In this document: piece by piece, positions 32,585-35,845 of the stretch
Layout: each line of letters opens with the position of its first letter
How positions within the stretch are numbered: the first letter of the stretch is position 1
Assembly (NCBI GenBank): GCA_018367495.1
Contig: JAGZGB010000009.1
Coordinates: 1-35,845 of the forward strand
Direction: 5' to 3'
DNA length: 35,845 nucleotides
Source: Veillonella sp.
GTDB taxonomy: Bacteria; Bacillota_C; Negativicutes; Veillonellales; Veillonellaceae
Program-made: the position numbers and the translations under genes
The notes under the pieces: model-generated
Seen by the model: only the letters and a program-made list of their open reading frames with translations
What the model was told of the DNA's origin: nothing
Database searches by the model: none

Positions 32585-33759
32585 ACCAAACCATACAAGC
32601 ACAATAAGGAAAACGCTGCACATACTAGCATTGTAATCCCCATTGGTATACCTGTATGATCTCCTCCTATACCAACTAATGGCGATACAATACCTGCCGC
32701 AAACATGCTAGCAAAACCGAGTATGGCAGAGGCACTACCGGCCATTTCTCCGTAGCTAGTCATCGCCATAGAGAAGGAGGCAGAGCCGAATAGGGATACA
32801 GTGCATACAGTGAAGAAAAGTATGATTGTAACAGGGATAAGTGGCCACTCGAGCAGCATGGCTACTAAGAATAATAAAGAGCCGATTGTAAGTTGCCATA
32901 GGCTAAAGGTAAGTAATTGTTTAGAGGTTATAACATTACTAATACGACCACTAATGGCACTGGCTAAAATAATACCACAGCTATTAATACCGAAAAGATA
33001 GCTAAATTCTTGAGCTGAAAGTTGAAAAATATTTTGATATACAAAGGAAGAGCCTGAGATGTATGAGAAGAATGCACCAAAAGCAAATAATTGTATTAAT
33101 GTTTGTCCTAAAAAAGGTTTATCTTTGATGAGTTTGATATAATTTTTAGCTGCTGTACCTATGCCACCTGTGATTCGTTTCTCTTTTGGTAAGCTTTCAC
33201 GGAAAAGAAACGATCCTACTAATAAAATAGTAGAAAAGAGTGCTAAGATTACAAAGATTACACGCCATGTAGTGAATAAGAGCAGTTGACCACCTACTAA
33301 GGGTGCAAGTACTGGTGCTAACCCATTAACCATCATGAGCAAGGCAAATAGTTTGGTAAGTTCTTGACCAGATGCAAAGTCTCGGGCAATAGCTTTAGAA
33401 ATAACAACTCCTACAGAACCTGTTAAACCTTGTAAGAATCGACCTAGTAAAAGTATTTCGATACTAGACGCATAGGCACATATAATACCAGAAATAACAC
33501 ATAGTAAATTACCTATAATAAGTGGTAACTTACGGCCCATTGTGTCGCTAATAGGACCACCAAATAATTGACCTATAGCAACGCCAAAGGTCATAACACC
33601 AATAGTCATTTGAATATTAGATGCTGTTGTATTCAATTCGCCAGGCATAATTGGTAATGCAGGTAAATACAAATCTGTTGCCAGCGGTGTTATAGCTGTT
33701 AACATGCCTAGGAATATTACCAAGATAAAGGGAACCTTAGCAGAATTTTTTGAATTCAT
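32572..33759 (-). CDS. Bcr/CflA-type multidrug efflux transporter (MFS)
   Basis: The protein has 395 residues and 12 predicted transmembrane helices. It matches the DHA1 Bcr/CflA subfamily: LATDLYLPALPIMPGELNTTASNIQMTIGVMTFGVAIGQLFGGPISDTMGRKLPL, then LLLGRFLQGLTGSVGVVISKAIARDFASG and MVNGLAPVLAPLVGG. These proteins export drugs (for example bicyclomycin, chloramphenicol) or small metabolites by proton antiport; the substrate is unknown here. Start ATG at 33759, AAGAGGA upstream. A hairpin terminator precedes it in the leader (33784-33817), and its stop codon lies inside the outer arm of repeat copy 2. Confidence 0.85.
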   Translation of the reverse strand: MNSKNSAKVPFILVIFLGMLTAITPLATDLYLPALPIMPGELNTTASNIQMTIGVMTFGVAIGQLFGGPISDTMGRKLPLIIGNLLCVISGIICAYASSIEILLLGRFLQGLTGSVGVVISKAIARDFASGQELTKLFALLMMVNGLAPVLAPLVGGQLLLFTTWRVIFVILALFSTILLVGSFLFRESLPKEKRITGGIGTAAKNYIKLIKDKPFLGQTLIQLFAFGAFFSYISGSSFVYQNIFQLSAQEFSYLFGINSCGIILASAISGRISNVITSKQLLTFSLWQLTIGSLLFLVAMLLEWPLIPVTIILFFTVCTVSLFGSASFSMAMTSYGEMAGSASAILGFASMFAAGIVSPLVGIGGDHTGIPMGITMLVCAAFSLLCLYGLVEKE

Positions 33760-33783
33760 AAAATCCTCTTATTTTAAAATGGG

Positions 33784-33817
33784 AAAAATAAAAGCCTGCG
33801 AATCGCACTTCGCAGAC
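33784..33817 (-). terminator. Terminator-like hairpin in the leader of the MFS gene (possible attenuator)
   Basis: On the minus strand the stem GTCTGCGAA / TTCGCAGGC with loop GTGCGA is followed by TTTTATTTTT, about 25 bp before the MFS start codon. One pair is U-G on this strand but would be a C-A mismatch on the plus strand, so the structure belongs to the minus-strand RNA. An extended -10 box (TGGTACAAT) lies upstream on the minus strand near 33855. No minus-strand gene lies upstream, so a role in attenuation is more likely than ending another gene. Confidence 0.6.
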
Positions 33818-33992
33818 TGCATTTAATTTTATCTATTTGATACGATGTATTGTACCATGATTGGTAGATAATTTCTATAGATTTTTCTTGTTAAGAATTA
33901 TGATTTGCTATCTTTTCTCTTATCAATTACAATAATTGATATTATTTATATTTAGAATATCAATTCAATTTATGTGTGTAGGAGAGAATTAT

Positions 33993-34277
33993 ATGAAAAA
34001 GATGGCAAAATTTTTGATTTTGGCTGTAGTGGCTGTACTAGGGATTACTGTAGTTTCTTCTGTAGAAGCTATTAGTTCTGATGAGGCTGTACAGAGTGCA
34101 TTAGCTCGTGTGTCAGGAGCAACAGTTGCAAATGTAACCGAGTTCAATCGTGATTATAATCATGGTCGTTTAGATTATGAAGGTGAAATTCATTACAATG
34201 GTTATGAATATGACTTTGAAATTGATGCAGATACAGGCACATTTATAAAGTGGGAAGTAGAGCAAGAGATTTACTAA
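33993..34277 (+). CDS. Small exported PepSY-domain protein
   Basis: The protein has 94 residues from ATG 33993 (AGGAGAG upstream). The signal peptide MKKMAKFLILAVVAVLGITVVSSVEA ends at an Ala-x-Ala-like site near residue 26. The rest is one PepSY unit: SSDEAVQSALARVSGATVANVTEFNRDY, YEGEIHYNGYEYDFEIDADTGTFIKWEVE. PepSY proteins are thought to inhibit or regulate peptidases in the cell envelope; no partner lies nearby. It is a single-gene unit followed by a terminator. Confidence 0.85.
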   Translation: MKKMAKFLILAVVAVLGITVVSSVEAISSDEAVQSALARVSGATVANVTEFNRDYNHGRLDYEGEIHYNGYEYDFEIDADTGTFIKWEVEQEIY

Positions 34278-34358
34278 CAGACAGGAGATTTATAATACGT
34301 AATAATATTATTAAACTCATTAAGTTATATTATTGGTAGTATGCGGATATGTGGCAAC

Positions 34359-34395
34359 AAAAAAGAACAGCTCGTGAAGAGCTGTTCTTTTTTTA
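34359..34395. terminator. Bidirectional terminator between PepSY gene and lactate permease
   Basis: The stem GAACAGCTC / GAGCTGTTC with a 5-nt loop has an A-run before and a T-run after, so it can work in both directions for the convergent genes. It lies 14 bp from the permease stop codon. Confidence 0.85.
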
Positions 34396-34408
34396 TTGTT
34401 ACCAATTC

Positions 34409-35845
34409 TTAGAAGAAGAAGTGATGAATTTCATGGATGAAATGTTGACCGAAGAAGGAGATAGCACCATGCATGATGATGAAGATAATGAAGTATTTGA
34501 ACGCGCTGTTCATAATAACACTTGCTTCAATTTCATGTTCTAATTTGTGAGCTTCTTCAGAGCTGATTTCTTTGTGATTTTCAAGGTATGCTTTCAATGC
34601 AGGACCTACAGCACCAATAGAAATCGCGATAGATTGTGGGGACAACATTTTGCCGATACCAGCTGCACCGGAGTTAACAGCTGCTAACCAGAAGCCAAGG
34701 TCTTCGTAGTTTGTAGGATCTAAACCTTGAGCTGCTGCAATTTGAAGTGGGCCAAACAATACGTTGGAGTTTGTACCGGAACCTGTTAAGAAGGCACCTA
34801 ATGCACCTACGATAGGAGCGAATAGAGGGTACAAAGAACCTGTACCAGCAACCATTGCTTTCGCAATGTCTGCAGTCATACCAGAGTATGTCATCAATTT
34901 AGCTGTCATAACAACTGTGATGATTGTAATGTATGTGTATTTTAGGTTCTTAAATGTACTGCCTAATGTACCAAAGATTTCGCCAGCTTTTGCTTTTTGA
35001 ATGAAACCACCTACGATACCAGCGATGAAAATCATGATACCAGGAGTTGCAATCCATACGAATGTGTAAGGTTTTGCACCGGCACCTTGGTAAATAGGTA
35101 CAGATGTTTTGATGGATGCAAGAGGACCATTAATTGCAGGGAACAATTTAGAAGTTAATAACAACAATACGAAGATTAAGATGAATGGCATTGCAGCGAT
35201 TAAGCCTTCACTACCAGATACTTTAGGAACTTCGCCAGTTTGTTTAACAGCGTATTCAGGATTATTAGGAGGCAAAATTTTTGCACAGATAATGATTACT
35301 GCCATGATAACGATAGATGCAGAGATTACGGATAATTCTGGACCCATTACAGCATTGATTAGAGTTTCCGGAACTGCTAATGCTAAACCAGAAAGCAATG
35401 TTACAAGGAATACGCCTTTTAACGCTTTAACGCCGCCACCGATAATCATAACAACGAAGAATGGAGCGATAAGGTTAAGCAAGAATAATTGTACGGAAAT
35501 GAATGTACCTAAATGGCTAGGATCAAGGTTTGTTAAGGATGCCAATGTAGTTGTTGGAATACCGATAGAGCCAAATGTTGTTGGTACAGAGTTTGCAACG
35601 AGACATGCGATGATAGATTTTAGTGGGTCAAAACCTACGGCAACCATCATAGCAGCTGGAATTGCAACAGCAGTACCGAAGCCAGCCATACCTTCCATGA
35701 AGGCACCAAAGCCCCATGCAAGTAACAATGCAAGTACACGAGTATCAGATGTTACAGAAGAAAGCATTGTTTTAATAGTTTCCATTGCTTTCGTATGTAC
35801 TACCAAGTTATAAACGAAGATAGCAGCTGTAATAACTAATAGGAT
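34409..35845 (-). CDS. lctP: L-lactate permease (LctP/LldP family), N-terminus outside the window
   Basis: The frame is open to the end of the window, so the start lies beyond 35845; 478 residues are visible of the usual about 550. Many transmembrane helices are present with family signatures: LLLAWGFGAFMEGMAGFGTAVAIPAAM, CLVANSVPTTFGSIGIPTTTL, GALGAFLTGSGTNSNVLFGPLQIAAA and SPQSIAISIGAVG. It imports L-lactate (or glycolate) with protons. Lactate is the main carbon source of Veillonella, which fits the suggested host. The methionine at 35806 is internal. It ends at TAA 34409-34411 next to the shared terminator. Confidence 0.93.
   Translation of the reverse strand: MLLVITAAIFVYNLVVHTKAMETIKTMLSSVTSDTRVLALLLAWGFGAFMEGMAGFGTAVAIPAAMMVAVGFDPLKSIIACLVANSVPTTFGSIGIPTTTLASLTNLDPSHLGTFISVQLFLLNLIAPFFVVMIIGGGVKALKGVFLVTLLSGLALAVPETLINAVMGPELSVISASIVIMAVIIICAKILPPNNPEYAVKQTGEVPKVSGSEGLIAAMPFILIFVLLLLTSKLFPAINGPLASIKTSVPIYQGAGAKPYTFVWIATPGIMIFIAGIVGGFIQKAKAGEIFGTLGSTFKNLKYTYITIITVVMTAKLMTYSGMTADIAKAMVAGTGSLYPLFAPIVGALGAFLTGSGTNSNVLFGPLQIAAAQGLDPTNYEDLGFWLAAVNSGAAGIGKMLSPQSIAISIGAVGPALKAYLENHKEISSEEAHKLEHEIEASVIMNSAFKYFIIFIIMHGAISFFGQHFIHEIHHFFF

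Noticed and set aside
34764..35813. Plus-strand open frames opposite the lactate permease
   Set aside because: They are antisense shadows of a clearly coding transporter and have no start signals.

Overview
The window looks like low-GC chromosomal DNA from an anaerobic member of the Negativicutes, most likely Veillonella or a close relative. This rests on gene content and codon style (a diderm-type lipoprotein and transporter set, a giant acyl-CoA dehydratase activase-like protein, an L-lactate permease) and not on an rRNA or marker gene, so the genus is an inference.

Layout. (1) 1-1816: the C-terminal end of a DUF389-like protein with an unusually long terminator hairpin, then a stand-alone MetQ-type lipoprotein. 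(2) 1858-9842: an IclR-family regulator divergent from a six-gene operon that reads as a non-phosphorylative L-fucose pathway of the Campylobacter jejuni type: fuconate dehydratase (UxaA family), SDR fucose dehydrogenase, FucP permease, a fuconolactonase fused to a mutarotase-like domain, a DapA-family 2-keto-3-deoxy-fuconate aldolase and a FucO-type lactaldehyde reductase. The predicted end products are pyruvate and 1,2-propanediol. (3) 9841-27162: a 1,2-propanediol utilisation (Pdu) microcompartment locus. A PocR-type regulator, broken by one in-frame TGA, is divergent from about 21 co-directional genes: pduB'-like, pduC, D, E, G, H, O, a pduF-like remnant, U, V, a cobT homologue, A, B, K, J, L, eutJ-like, M, N, P and Q. 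(4) 27576-31829: a 1417-residue activase/DUF2229 protein. (5) 31830-32571: a gene-free stretch holding two opposed copies of a 146-bp palindromic repeat that share an almost identical 35-nt core. (6) 32572-35845: a Bcr/CflA-type drug transporter with a terminator in its leader, a small PepSY protein and the 3' part of an L-lactate permease.

How the parts fit. The fucose operon would produce lactaldehyde and reduce it to 1,2-propanediol, the substrate of the diol dehydratase encoded next door, where propanediol becomes propionaldehyde, then propanol and propionyl-CoA/propionyl-phosphate inside a shell. The two loci together make a plausible redox-balanced fucose-to-propanol/propionate route.

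Three lesions lie in the Pdu locus. A TAA cuts the targeting peptide off PduD, a TGA splits the regulator PocR, and the propanediol facilitator is reduced to 35 codons. Either the locus is starting to decay, or these breaks are tolerated or switchable. The most novel-looking non-coding signal is the pair of 146-bp nested palindromes, in which the core is conserved while the stems differ in sequence but stay complementary.
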